Part shown: piece by piece, positions 11,925-22,740 of the stretch
How the letters are laid out: every line of letters starts with the position of its first letter
Position numbering within the stretch: position 1 is the stretch's first letter
NCBI RefSeq assembly: GCF_921293095.1
Contig: NC_060257.1
Coordinates: forward strand, 56,828,968-56,892,967
Reading direction: 5' to 3'
DNA: 64,000 bases
DNA from: Ischnura elegans
Taxonomy: Eukaryota; Arthropoda; Insecta; Odonata; Coenagrionidae
Made by a program: the position numbers and the translations under genes
The notes under the pieces: model-generated
Seen by the model: the letters and a program-made list of their open reading frames with translations, nothing else
Database searches by the model: none
Told to the model about the DNA's origin: nothing

Positions 11925-12115
11925 TATCTGTGTATGTAAAAGTGGATGTCTGTTTGTCCGCTTTGCATTTCCATACGGCTACATGGATTGCGAACAGAGT
12001 TGGTGCATAAGTGCATCTCATACTCTCAAACCTCTTAGTGCTACTTTCGGTTGCGTCCGACGAGTACCTCGTTTCTTTTTCTCATCACCGTTTGTTGCGC
12101 ACGTCATACGACTTC
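11925..12115 (-). repeat. dispersed repeat, copy 1 (copy 2 at 57,700-57,890, plus strand)
   Basis: On the minus strand: ACCGAAAGTAGCA, then GCAATCC.TG.AGCCGTATGG, then GACAAACAGACATCC followed by TTTTACATA. The same order occurs on the plus strand at 57,765-57,890. The GACA-rich end followed by T and TA-rich sequence resembles the 3' end of a LINE or LINE-dependent repeat. Confidence 0.65.
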
Positions 12116-12568
12116 TGCGGTCGGACACCCTGCCGGGTAGGCAAACCATTTGACATTTTCGAAGGTAAAACATAACTCAAAGGATACTAAACTTAACTGT
12201 TAAATCCTATCGATGCAAACCTTTTTACTAAGGTATGGATTCACACGAAATTTTGGTATACGCACGCGATATCTACTATCGCACTACGGACAAAGTGAAC
12301 CGAGTTTCACGTGGAAATAAGGTATAATGAGCGGTTTTAACCGAGACTTATATTCATGATGATGTGAAGCATCAAATCCATAAAGGCTCAATGCTATTCC
12401 TCGTAATCGCAAACAATATGCTGCAAAATATAGGAAGTGAAGTGGATCGCATTGTTCTCATCACCACGCCACGGATGTTTTTGAAAACCGATTAAAATGC
12501 GACCAAAATTACAACTAAAATCAGCCCTCTATGGATTGGATGGATGAGGCAGATACTTTGTGGAGATC

Positions 12569-12882
12569 CATTATGAGATATGAAGTGAAACACTTTGCAC
12601 TTTCCGCGTAAAAATTTATTAAACTACGGTCGACATGTTTCGCTGCACTGCAGAATTATCAAGACTCAACCAAGAAATTTACCAAACCAATATAAATATA
12701 AACTTGCACACTCCACCTCCTTCTGAAATGTTTGCGAGTGTGTAATTTCGTATTTATATTGGTATGGTTAAATTCTTGGTTTAGTCTTGATAATGTTGCA
12801 GTGCAGCGAAACATGTCGACTGTAATTTAATAAATTATTATGTGGAAAATTCAAAGAGTTTCACTTCATATCTTAGCCGTCT
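12569..12882. mobile_element. palindromic element, Penelope-like terminus P1
   Basis: Left arm (GATATGAAGTGAAAC ... TTATTAAACTACGGTCGACA) and right arm are inverse copies of about 140 bp around a short centre. Each arm carries CGAAACATGTCGAC preceded by CTTGATAATG and a small stem, an arrangement like the CTGANGA-stem-GAAAC core of hammerhead motifs found in Penelope-like element ends. Element family is inferred from that motif only. Confidence 0.6.
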
Positions 12883-13700
12883 ACGGGATGGAATTGGGCC
12901 TTCTCTATGCAGTCCCCTTGATAAATGGTAAGCAGCCCTTAGTGAAGAGATATTAGGATCACGCTGCCGTCAGCGACTCGAGTGGCAGCTTTATTAAACC
13001 CATTTAACACTTTCTGATCCAGATCTGCTTCTGAGAGAAATCAAATTTCAAGATTTTTCATTTTGAAAACTTGGAAATTTTGCACTCAATCATAATTATC
13101 GCAGCAGCTAAATATTTCGTCATTACAATTTACTTCATAAAATAATGCATAGTAGACACATCCGAAATAGATCAGAAAATGCATACATTTTTGATTTTAC
13201 TTAGGAGCAACATTGGGTTATATAATTATTGGGTTATGGGTTAAATGTGCGGCAGGCAGCGGTGACTGAAGCATCCTTTGGCAACATATTATCCTCTATA
13301 TATTCATGAAAATATATCAATAGAAAGTAGATTATATATGGACGACCTTAAAATACTTTATTAAGCAGCATTTAATAATAATAATAAGTACACATAATAC
13401 CTATCATTATCTCCGCCACAGGAGTAGTGCCTCATTCACTCCATCAAGGTCTTCAAACTATTGGACTGCCGAAAAACTTGTTTATTACCATACAAAAAGC
13501 AGCAATTCTAAATACTTGCCGGATTGTCAGAAAATTTTTCAAAACAGAGTAAAGAGACGAGAGTACTTGGTGATACCCGTACCTCGCCTAAAACCAGCAA
13601 AAATGCTGTGAAAATATAAAAAAAATAATAATAACAACTTTTATTCCACACACAATAACAATTTTTAGTAGTACATATACATTTATGTATGCAATATGTT
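12883..13700. other. intergenic, no gene seen
   Basis: A short piece at 12,958-12,995 (GCCGTCAGCGACTCGAGTGGC) recurs at 34,695, and ACGTGGAAATAAGGTATAAT at 12,310 recurs inverted at 34,655, showing a shared worn repeat. Otherwise featureless. Confidence 0.4.
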
Positions 13701-13985
13701 TTGGCTGTCATCATTGTTTTCGATTTTGTGTATTGAGTTTATCACTGTATTATTAATATAATTTTTGAATTTAAAAATTGTATTACTTAAGATATACTAG
13801 GTGTTTTCCTAGTAATTCTCTCTGCAATAAAATGTACGCCTGTATTATGAAATCGGATTTTAAAAATGTTTTTTGACTGTCATCATTGTATAACTAACTC
13901 GATTGTGTACATTGAGCTTATCACGGTATTACTAATCTAATTTTAAAGTTTAAAAATTATATTAATTTGAATACTTATACTTCAT
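13701..13985 (+). repeat. tandem repeat, unit about 172 bp, about 1.7 copies
   Basis: TTGGCTGTCATCATTGT ... TTTATCACTGTATTA ... TTTAAAAATT recurs from 13,873 with TTGACTGTCATCATTGT ... TTATCACGGTATTA. AT-rich, no coding. Confidence 0.75.
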
Positions 13986-13989
13986 CATC

Positions 13990-14760
13990 TAAGGGGATAA
14001 GGGTAGCCCACGATAATGAACATTTTTATTATTATTATTATTTAGGATGATAGGAACTAAGACTCTGTTTAGGGGTTACCGACTCGTTATACAGTTAGAA
14101 TGTTTTGGATGTGTTCCTTCATATGAATACAAAAGTGTATTATGTCTGGTAGTTATACGAGAAATCCATGTAATGTGTTGAACAAACAAATTGGAATTTT
14201 CACGCGAATAACACATGTAATATATGAAAAGACTAAACTAGGACATTTGAACTTATAAGATAGTTATACCCTAATATGCTTTTGGAATCGTGTCTTCATA
14301 GGATTGGAAATCAATTTTTTCAATCCGCCATCCGCTTCTCGAAAAACGTTATGGCAGATGAAAGTCTAGGGGAAAAAAGTCGTTGACCTCCGTTCCCACG
14401 ATAGCTATTTCAGACTGCCTGTCAAGATTTCCATCAATGTGAGAACTTGTTGGGTCAACGCCCTTCTACGTGACCTTAGGCAGCTCTAGAAAATTGAAAA
14501 AAAATTGTATAACTCCAGACTACGGATTTCAAATTGGTCCACCCACAATAACCCGGAAAATATCGATTCGGATGGTTGGATTGATGAAATTTTTAGAAAA
14601 ATTCCAACGACCGCATAGATCGCTTCTGCCATGGAAAATAGGCAGGTAGTTATGCGACGGAAAATACTTCACTGGAAATAGGAAACAGTTGGATATATAC
14701 AATGAGTAGTGATACGTGAATATTGAAAATGCGATATAATAAGCGATACACGTGAATAAT
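13990..14760. other. intergenic with (ATT)n run and a worn repeat
   Basis: An (ATT)n microsatellite lies at 14,028-14,042. The stretch 14,609-14,700 (CCGCATAGAT, TAGTTATGCGACGG, AAATACTTCACTGG) is related to 19,617-19,700, so both belong to an unnamed dispersed repeat. No gene. Confidence 0.4.
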
Positions 14761-15414
14761 AGGGTAGTTTCCTTCATCAAAGAAAACGAAAGGCATTGAT
14801 TGCGATTCGTTACCCACCAATAGTTTATTCATAATATACAAATTATTTGGTTTTAGAAATCCCAGTTTAGACGAAAGGCAATGGTCAATTTTACCCGCAT
14901 TTGAAAAAAGGCCAGATTGGCGCCCATGCGATGCCACTCCACATGGCTTCACAGTTCCTATACGATAAGATAGGAGTTTTACATCGTCTGAGATTACCAA
15001 TGCATCCATGAGGCACACGGCTCGGGGAAACATTCCTTTATAATCACCTATTAAAACTGTCTATGGTCGGAAAGTTTCCTGCGTTTGATAAGGTATTAAT
15101 AATCCTTATTTAAGCCAAGCGCTACCTAATAGCAGGGTAATCTGCTACCTGCTTGCAGCCTGCATCGCGGTGCGCACATATTCTCGCCCCAAGGTCATCT
15201 CACTCGGCGGCAGCGGGAACCAGAATGACGTCACACGGGCTTTTCCCATCATTCATACTTAGCCGTCGCACTGTCGCGCGCTTGAAAGTTTTCACTTTTC
15301 ATTTGATCGCGAAAAATAGATATCGTCATTTAAATATCTAAAAGCGTTAAATGCGTACTCCAGGAGTAACAATCTTTCGATTTAGGCAATAAAAATATAA
15401 TAGGAAACCACCCT
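14761..15414 (+). mobile_element. 655-bp TA-flanked non-autonomous element, copy 1
   Basis: Ends GGGTAGTTTCCT and AGGAAACCACCC form a short inverted repeat, flanked by TA on both sides (14,759-60 region and 15,414-15). The full 655 bp recurs at 25,165-25,825 in the same orientation with most positions identical. No long open frame belongs to it. TA duplication suggests Tc1/mariner-type mobilisation, an inference. Confidence 0.8.
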
Positions 15415-16223
15415 ATAGCAACATTGGCGCGATGACTGGACTTTTATGATATTTAAACCGCCAATTTGCCTTCTCGGAGGCTAAATTCTTAAATTTAGAG
15501 CCGAGTCCGCCCCTCACTATGCCACTGAACGTTGGGCCTCACTGCTTCATAGATAGTTACATTTATTTTCATCGGCAGCTACCGGAGAGGTTGAGAGAGA
15601 ACCCTGGTAGATTTTGCGATGTTAAGAAAATATTTCCCGCCATCTGCCAAGAAAAAACTAAGTTTGGTAATGTTACACTCCGCACAATCTGAACACTAGT
15701 TATTATCGTGGAGTCTCGAAAATTCGAGCAGTTCATCTAGATTTAAAATCGATTGCTCGAAAAATCGATTTTGACGGACATTTTTCATCACTCCGGCCAC
15801 CTCACCAACCCGATCGCTGAAAGTACACCTTCAAACCTGAAGGTAGCTACGGCAACGCCGGTAGGTATTTTGCGGCGATAATATCTAGCAAAGGCATCGT
15901 TGTAACTGCCCTGACTCGTCTCATACGCGAGCATAGTTCAAAAGCAGAATGTATCTTAAATTTAGTGTTTTGTTTCATTCTCTGCTATTAATATTATGCA
16001 TGATTTATTTATTCCTTCTATATGAATGTAAACCTGGAATTCCTGTACATGGTAAACACGCATAGTGCCTCTACCGTGTATCACGGTTCAGTCACTTTGT
16101 CCTATATATTTTGTGAAATTTCCCCATTTTACTTTCTCAAATTCTATTCCGTTCCACATCAAAAATATTCTTTGTTAAAAAATTAGGTCTATTTGTGCAT
16201 TGAGTGGAAGTTGTCGATGGTGT

Positions 16224-16397
16224 ACGGAAGATACTAATTATTTTCTGTTGAATTTCATACGTCTGTTGTAGTTCTTCGGAATTTATTATGATATCTTATT
16301 GTTTTTTATTGAAAAAGGAATCCAAAATTTGATTTCTGTAACGTATTTCGGACCTTGATGGTCCACGACAGTAGAAGTATATCATTAATATTATATT
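16224..16397 (+). repeat. tail repeat, copy 1 (copy 2 at 17,335-17,510)
   Basis: GGAAGATACTAATTATTTTC ... CATA.GTCTGTTGTAG ... GGACCTTRATGGTCCACGAC then an A/T-rich tail occurs twice in the same orientation. Both copies are followed by ATGACCTCAGAGGCAAA, but in copy 1 a hAT element (16,398-16,998) has been inserted between, so copy 2 is its empty site. Confidence 0.75.
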
Positions 16398-16998
16398 CAG
16401 TGGCGGTCTGGCCATGTCGGCTGGTCGGCGATCACAGAGGGTCCCGAGCTTAGGGGCCTCCGCAACGCTTGCATCAATCGTTAAGCGCATATGAAAATTG
16501 TAATAAAAAAGACTCAAGAGTACTTGAAACAAATATTTTTTTCGTTATAAAATTCTACGTTTTCATATTTTACTTTATTGATAAAATACTCTGTGTAATA
16601 AGATTATTTAAAAAATAAAATAAAGGTGTCAGAAGATAAAAGAAATCTTGATTCTTTTTTAAAGGGTTATTCAAAAAGGCTATTTTAGAATTTTATTTTA
16701 GATTTCAGCTCAGTTTCAAAGAAAAAATACATTAAATAATTGATAATAGAACCGTAATGCAGTATTAAATTTTATAAACTGTGAAATGCTCACTTTTCAT
16801 TATATTTTTTACCAAGAAATTGCTAGTTTTTATTGATTTTTTTCTGACTTTTAAGTGACAGAATAGCGTCAAAATCCATTTTCGGACATGCAATTTTGTA
16901 AAAAAATTTCCCGGCAAAGGACCCTCGAATCCCTCCAGATAAGGGGGACCCCGTCATGAACCCCAGCCGAGAGCCCCCAATCACCCTGACCGCCCCTG
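16398..16998 (+). mobile_element. hAT-type non-autonomous element (CAGTGGCGGTCTGG ends)
   Basis: Starts CAGTGGCGGTCTGGCC and ends TGACCGCCCCTG, a good hAT-style inverted repeat. Candidate 8-bp flanks ATTATATT/ATTTTCAT match only in part. Comparison with 17,335-17,530 supports both boundaries. About 600 bp, AT-rich, no transposase. Confidence 0.75.
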
Positions 16999-17510
16999 AT
17001 TTTCATGACCTCAGAGGCAAACATTCCGTGTCTATCAATCAATAGGCATTCTCTAATAGCGTAAACACTACCGGCGTTGCCGCAACCACCTTCAGGTTTG
17101 AAGGTGTACTTTCAGCGGTCGGGTTGGTATGGTGGCCGGAGTGATGAAAAATGTCCGTCAAAATTGATTTTTAATCGAGATGAAATGCTCGAATTTTCGA
17201 AATGTATCGAAATTTGAACCGAAATATCGATTGGTCGAAAAAACTGACCGTTCTTTCTTGAAAAAACACACTTTCTATTCAAAAACGTGATTATTGTACA
17301 TTCAAAAAGCATAGTAAAGCATGCTGTCGTTTCTGCACGGAAGATACTAATTATTTTCTTTTGAGATTCATATGTCTGTTGTAGCTATTCGGAATTTATT
17401 ATGATGTCTTATTGTTTTCTAATTGTAAAAACAAGCCAAATTTTTATATCTGTAATGTATTCCGGACCTTAATGGTCCACGACAGTAGAAATATATAATT
17501 ATTATTATTA

Positions 17511-17800
17511 TGACCTCAGAGGCAAAACTTCCGTGTCGATCAGTCCTTAGCCATTCTCTAATCAGCGTTAACCTTTTGCAATTCAAATAACTTTCACTCC
17601 TATTTCGTCCAAGGCGACAGAGTGTCTTTGAAACAAAGGACTCAGAAGGCGACCCACAGTTGAGGTGTCTATTTGTGCCACTAGGAAAATGGTAGGGAAA
17701 CCCAGTATCAGCGTTAGCCTTCCCATATTTAAATGCGCCAATAGGGCCAAGGCTTAGCGTCCCATCCGACGGACGGAATGCTACACATGAAGTGCCCTTC
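17511..17800 (+). repeat. dispersed repeat (also at 16,999-17,070, 38,186-38,333, 36,395-36,510)
   Basis: GACCTCAGAGGCAAAACTTC ... AGCCATTCTCTAATCAGCG ... GGCGACAGAGTGTCTTTG is shared with 38,186-38,333 and partly with 16,999-17,070. The following part (GGCGTTAGCCTT-like, then TCCGACGGACGG) is shared with 36,395-36,510. Parts of the same or adjacent unnamed families, possibly SINE-like. Confidence 0.6.
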
Positions 17801-17857
17801 GCAGAACACTCAAGCTGGGATCGGGCAACCTCCGTGAAGTACAAGTGATAACTTCAG

Positions 17858-18338
17858 GATAGAAATAAAAAAATAAACTTTGTCATATTCCACACAGTAT
17901 TTAATGAAAACTCTAACCATTTCGATCTTTTCACGTCATAATGAACAGATAACAGTAGTTATACAGGTTCCAGTGGCGTAAATATGGGGGGGAGGGGATG
18001 AGGCGATTTATCCCCCCCAAAGCCTCAGAGAAATAAAAAATTATTGAAAAATATTGTTTACATTTGATATATAATAACTGCATCTGCTTAAATTTAAATT
18101 TTAAGTGCCAAGATGATGTAAAATGCATCTTAAGGCATGTTATTTTTCAATATATTTCCTAAACTCCCCGTTTCCTGGGGATAGCCCCAACTTACCCCCT
18201 CACCCTCCCCAAAGCACATTCCTAGTTACGCCACTGACAGGTTCTGTTACCTCTTATTAATGTCCGGAAAAAGTCGATACTAGCAGAGTTTGTAATAAAT
18301 ACTGTGTGGAATATGACAAAGGTATTTTTTATTCTATC
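17858..18338. mobile_element. palindromic element, Penelope-like terminus P4, split by a MITE
   Basis: The arms GATAGAA.TAAAAAATA, then TTTGTCATATTCCACACAGT face each other, with imperfect pairing inward for about 110 bp (AAACTCT, TCGA.CTTTT). A family B MITE sits at its centre. The style (AGAGTTTGTAATAAATAYTGTGTGG read outward) resembles the ends of Penelope-like elements. Confidence 0.65.
17971..18236 (+). mobile_element. hAT-type MITE family B, copy 1
   Basis: 266 bp, CAGTGGCGTAAATATGGGG to CCTAGTTACGCCACTG, perfect outer inverted repeat CAGTGGCGTAA. Exact 8-bp target duplication ACAGGTTC at 17,963-17,970 and 18,237-18,244. Second copy 24,818-25,082. Confidence 0.93.
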
Positions 18339-18396
18339 ATACTACCATTCCATGAAGTGAACTCGAGAGCCATTGATTTGGTGATAACTTCAGACT

Positions 18397-18693
18397 CAGG
18401 GGCGCAGCTAGGAATTAAGGGTAGGGGGGTTTTAGGCGCATCTGATACTGGGGTCTGAGAGTGTGGAATGCCCTCCAGGGTAAACGGGAGGTGCGGGGGC
18501 CCTCCCCCAAAATTTTTTTCAGATAAACGGTTCAAAATGGCGAGTTTTACGGCTCTCTGAGGGATAATTTACTAATCCTTACACAATCCAATATGTACTA
18601 TTAATCCAATTAAGTGAATGGACTTAAACATTTTCTCAGCTCGGGGGGGGGGGGGGGGTTTATCCCCCAAACCCCCCCCTTGCTGGGCCATTG
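18397..18693 (+). mobile_element. hAT-type MITE family A, copy 2
   Basis: 297 bp, CAGGGGCGCAGCTAGGAATT to TGCTGGGCCATTG. Exact 8-bp duplication TTCAGACT at 18,389-18,396 and 18,694-18,701. Interior TTTTACGGCTCTCTGAGGGA and the paired G and C runs match the other copies. Confidence 0.93.
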
Positions 18694-18701
18694 TTCAGAC
18701 T

Positions 18702-19255
18702 TAGCTCTGTGAAACCTTTCCATCGTGGAAAATAAAAGAATAAAACGCTGCTAGGCTCACTTGTATCTTTAAATAAGCACGACCCAGGTTTCATGACATG
18801 GTCACATCTTCATATTTACATCCTCACCTCAACCTAACATAGTTTTCCTCTTTTATATTCCATAACTTCAGTAAAGCTTATTCATCCTTTGCCGAGATTT
18901 AAACCTGCACCTACGGAGTGAGAAGTCAGCACTATGAACACCGCATCACACCGATTGCCTTCGAATTTTGTTATTTGTGTATCAAATCAACTGCATATAC
19001 ATCGTACTTTCCGATGGAAGCTGGAAGAACAATATAAGATTCTCTCCTCGCAAACCAACCTCATCAAAGCGAAGCATCAGTGATACCGCCGGACCGCTGC
19101 AGGGTTTCCCCGGGAGAGCAAGCTAAAGCTGTGAAGGAGAAGATATGAGGAGATAGAATACGATCGATATATTTTTTCGGGCTTGAACTGCGTTTTATAG
19201 TTTCGTCCATAATGATACCGATATCTTCGGGTCAGAAGCGGTGTTTGATTTAAAA
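18702..19255. other. intergenic; SINE-like head (type D) at 18,886-18,962, minus strand
   Basis: On the minus strand 18,886-18,962 shows GGTGTGATGCGGTGTTCATAG (A-box-like region) and GGTTTAAATCTC (B-box-like). No further gene or repeat recognised; the remainder is ordinary AT-rich DNA. Confidence 0.45.
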
Positions 19256-19441
19256 TTTATTTATTTTTTTGTTTTCTTAACCGCGAAAACAGCACTAATT
19301 GGCCTTTACATCGGTGGGATAGATCATAACGACGATAACTGACCACCATGCCCTGGATAGGGTAATCAACCCAGGCGGGACTCGAACCCGCGACCTTTGG
19401 CTTCGCAGGCGAATACTCTAGCCCATCGCCAACGAGGCCTG
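19256..19441 (-). mobile_element. tRNA-derived SINE family A, full-length copy
   Basis: On the minus strand: GGCCTCGTTGGCGATGGGC head with A box, B box GGTTCGAGTCCCGCC, then CCTATCCAGGGCATG, a body with CACCGATGTAAAGGCC and AATTAGTGCTGTTTTCG, and an A-rich (AAATAAATAA) tail. Matches 32,666-32,847 over its whole length, and the head alone at 44,214-44,316 and about 20,905-21,000. Confidence 0.85.
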
Positions 19442-19479
19442 CCTGTACTTACGCATCGAAGTCGTCGTCAACTTCTTTG

Positions 19480-20120
19480 TGCGTTTGTGAGTTGCGATAA
19501 CTTCGAACCTACCGTGGGGAAACATACAAAAAAAATTTGTGGCAAAGCCATGAAGAAGCTAGGATTCGTCAAGCGTATTTTGGGAAGATTTTCGGATGAA
19601 AAGGTAAAAGAGGTGTTTCCGCATAGATTGCATCAGCTATTCAAAATAGCTAAGTGGTTATGCCACGAAAAATACTTCACGGGAAATAGAAAACACGTGG
19701 ATAGTGACAACGAGAATGCTACCCATTCCTCCGTCTTGACATTTATTAAAATGCGTCACCCTGGTAGAAGTTCAGTCGAAAATATCAAAGAATTGAAGAA
19801 GAATATTCGGTGTTATTATTTTTTTCTGTGTCCCTTTTCGTTATTCATTTTGTCTCCGTTCGAGAGATGCTATTCCTCACTCGTCCGGCCACACCTTGAA
19901 TATGTAGTGAGCGTATAGGCCCTGGTACGGAAAGACTCAATTCGTGTACGTAATAAAACACAAGCAAATCAGCGCGATTCCTCAAGAACTGCTACGGATA
20001 TACAAGACGCGTTACACGGGTGTTAAGCGAATTAGGTTCGGAGCTGCTGGGGACTCGGAGACTGTGAATTAGGCTTAGATTGCTTGAGCTATTATGGATA
20101 TACGAGCGTGATTCGCCCGC
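19480..20120 (+). mobile_element. LINE 3' fragment (CR1/jockey-like) with internal 250-bp insertion
   Basis: ICGKAMKKLGFVKRILGRFS at 19,530-19,600 and CYSSLVRPHLEYVVSVW at 19,868-19,920 are adjacent motifs in LINE reverse transcriptases. Here they are separated by about 250 bp related to 14,609-14,700. Downstream, SELGSELLGTRR and RLRLLELLWIY (20,035-20,105) continue the same region. Frames change; the element is dead. Confidence 0.7.
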
Positions 20121-20639
20121 TCTCAGCGGGTTTCCCCCGCTCTTTTCAATGCAGGTCCACAGAGGGATAGATGCGTTTCTAATTTTAAAATGTAGAAAAA
20201 AAGGCAGGGTGGTCTTATGTACAAATTTTATTGGAATGTTCATGTACAAATTGAGATCAGAGGACCTCTTTAAACACAACATTGGAAGTAATTACACTAT
20301 CCTCTGTTAAACGCACATGATGACTCATACTTACGTATCAACAGGAGACTTGAATGTGGAATCAGCCGCATTTTGATAAAAGTTAACTAAAGAATGCGAG
20401 ATATTGTTGCAAATGAACAAATATATCAGTTTGTGCGCCGTTCACGTCAGGAATATTTACCGTTTTTTTTTATTGTTTAAAAACTAATTTAAGGAAACAA
20501 TAGCAATTTTTAGGAAGTAAGATCTGCCGTCGTATGTTCTCTGATAATTTCTGTGCGTTTTGCTACCTCATTTGTACAATTTGGTTGCGTATAAGTGGAG
20601 AAAAAGGTATCTATGCAGTAGAAATAATATAGAAGATCG
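20121..20639. other. intergenic, no gene seen
   Basis: No recognisable coding or repeat ends; poly-T run near 20,463. Confidence 0.4.
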
Positions 20640-21300
20640 TTCAGAGAGAGCATAATATTAGAAAACCACTATAATCGCAGTTCCTACAGAAGCCATAAGT
20701 TAAGAGAGAAATATTTTCGAACGGAATGATATGGGAGCGTTTTTCTCCCGAACCATTAAGGACTTTAAAGATGCTAAGTTTAATTTCGTTAATACCGTTT
20801 TACAAGGGACACGCACTTGCACAATTTATTTATTTTCATCGCCCTATAAAAAGCACGCAGGCCTTTACAATAGGGAAATGTTACAACAATCAACACCTTA
20901 GGACAATCATTAACAACCAGGCCCTGGATAGGGGCAACCTACCCGGGCGGGACTCGGTTTTGCAGGTGAGGTCTTCAACCAGCCGCCACCGAAGCCGCGT
21001 GTGTATTCATATACAATCTGACGTGTATACGAAGGCTCAGTCAAAATTTCGTCGTGTGGAGCGGTGAATTGCTGAAACGCATTTGGGAATGCATGGACGT
21101 GAGATGGCAAAATTTCGTTCGTGCAACTAATTTCGTTCGTGCAACCGCGCAGATTCCACGCCATAAAGAAAAATTAATGTGTTTCTAGCATGCGCAATTT
21201 CGTTCCCCGTGTAAAACAACCTTAGGAGCTTTTTCTTTTTATTTCAGAAAGGATAGTTTCCTAACATCCCCCGCCACAATTGAAGCGGCTTGCGGAGTAG
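20640..21300 (+). mobile_element. LINE 3' end, interrupted by a TTAA-flanked MITE
   Basis: KLREKYFRTE, then a region aligned with 37,290-37,480 (same LINE family) by order of motifs: AAATATTTT.CGAACGGA, CCGAACCAT.AA, AG.TT.AATTT.GTTAG, TTTCTTTTTAT, ACATC.CC.GCCACA. The alignment is broken at 20,793-21,221 by the MITE. The LINE tail then continues past another hAT element (21,301-22,244) as TATGTAG.TTGTAGATGTAG. Confidence 0.6.
20793..21221 (-). mobile_element. TTAA-flanked MITE (piggyBac-like) containing a SINE fragment
   Basis: Same family as 33,834-34,066, recognised by CCGTGTAAAAC ends, GTGGAGCGGTGAATTGCT, CGTGAGATGGCAAAAT and TGCGCAATTTCG. Bordered by TTAA at 20,789-20,792 and TTAG at 21,222-21,225. 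A tRNA-SINE family A fragment lies at about 20,905-21,000. The piggyBac assignment is inferred from the TTAA target only. Confidence 0.65.
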
Positions 21301-22244
21301 CAGTGGCGGATCTATGGGGGCTATAGACCCCCATATTTCACACACTAGATAAAATAGAAATTTTTGGAGGTTGCCACGGTACAAAATTTGTAATATATAT
21401 TATAATATATAAAAATTTATTCCACATTTATTAAGATACATTACATCGGAAAACGCTTTAATAATGGTGGAATATATAGGTACCCCTTATGGAATAGTTT
21501 TGGGGCTACCATCTTACACTATTTGTACAGGTCTGGTGCAAATATACATAAAAAATATATTTATTTCGTTGTATTCAATGATTTGTTTTCTTACCAATTG
21601 CATTCACTTGAGATATTTCAAAAATGTACACACGGATAACTAACTGTATTTCATAGACGCATAAGAATTACATACATAAAATATACCTTTTTATTGAAAA
21701 CGTTTTTGAAATGCATGACAATGCACGAAAATGCCACCTTTCTTAACAGAAACTCTACTTCCTAATACCGCATAAGTCATATTTTGAGAGTGGATGTAAA
21801 TCTTCATCTTTTTTTCCTGTTTACCACACTGATTGGCAACATACTAAATAGTTTTGGCCCCAAGTATTGGTATGACCGTCGATAAATTTCAGTCGTCGAC
21901 CTGGGTATATCAAAGTTTCTCCAAGACCTGATGTAATAAGTTTGTGGTCTGGCCTTTTCACCGCTACGGTTATATAGAACTCAATGGACTTTATAAATGA
22001 ATTGGTGCCTTAATGGGAGGATATCTAATTATTTATTTATGTATTCCGATATATTTACCTACTTTAACGAATTGAAATAGCTCTAAACTTAGGGCCTATT
22101 TTACTCGCTTTTGGGATGTTACAATCCAATGGTAGTTCCAGAGAGGGGCTAAAGAGGGCTACAGCTCCCCCCTTAGGTATCCAATTTACACTAGATAGAA
22201 TAGTAATATCAGCCCCCATTGTCCCTATCCTGGATCCACCACTG
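21301..22244 (+). mobile_element. hAT-type non-autonomous element, 944 bp
   Basis: Starts CAGTGGCGGATCTATGGGGG and ends TGGATCCACCACTG. Flanks CGGAGTAG and CGGGGTAG (7 of 8) are the target duplication. AT-rich interior without a transposase frame. Confidence 0.85.
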
Positions 22245-22252
22245 CGGGGTAG

Positions 22253-22740
22253 TATGTAGCTTGTAGATGTAGTGTAACTAGAGTGGATACTAGGTGTGGC
22301 TGGTAGACGCGTCGAAACCAAGGAAGACGACCGAAGTAGGATGAGGAGGGAAGGTGGGAGCTGTCTGGTTCGGAGCCGGTCTTCAGTTCGCGGGAAGACC
22401 ATCCCTACGGAAGTTTACCGTCGAAAACAAAAAAAAACATGTGACGAGAGGAAACCGTAAAAAAATCCGAGAATGGGATGGATGAGCTTGTTTGTCCAGG
22501 AGTGGTAGGGAGAAAAAATTTCACACGCAAACACACTCACACACACAAACGCTCCGACTCACACACGAAAAGTTGCTTTTTTTAAAGTACGATATCTTCC
22601 GAGGTGGATCGACGGTCAGGTTAGGTCAACGAACCTTCCAAGACATTTTTGACCGCGTGTGTAGATATATTCAAGAATCCGAATGGGCAGACTGCTCGCC
22701 AAACAGACGAGTTAGCTAAGGGAGGACTAAGAAGATGGCG
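22253..22740. other. intergenic; CA-rich simple sequence near 22,525-22,570
   Basis: Contains a CACA-type low-complexity stretch. Open frames read through it but show no domain. Upstream flank of the 215-bp tandem array. Confidence 0.4.

Larger units (their letters stand above)
15713..17205. repeat. inverted pair of SINE-like arms around a 1.2-kb interior
   Basis: 15,713-15,875 is the reverse complement of 17,070-17,205: both contain TCAAAATCGATTTT-like A/T runs, GTCCGTCAAAAT, GTGATGAAAAATG, GGTTGGTRTGGTGGCCGG and CTTCAGGTTTGAAGGTG. GTTGGTGAGGTGGCC resembles an A box and matches the SINE head at 37,866. The interior holds a hAT element and a LINE/SINE tail. Two opposite insertions of one family are the simplest reading. 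Confidence 0.6.

Noticed and set aside
14529-15033. Open frames of 83 and 127 codons on the minus strand
   Set aside because: They fall in or across the 655-bp non-autonomous element; the second copy of the element does not keep the frame as a conserved protein.
17419-17844. 141-codon minus-strand open frame
   Set aside because: Lies across dispersed repeats shared with 36,395 and 38,186; no domain.
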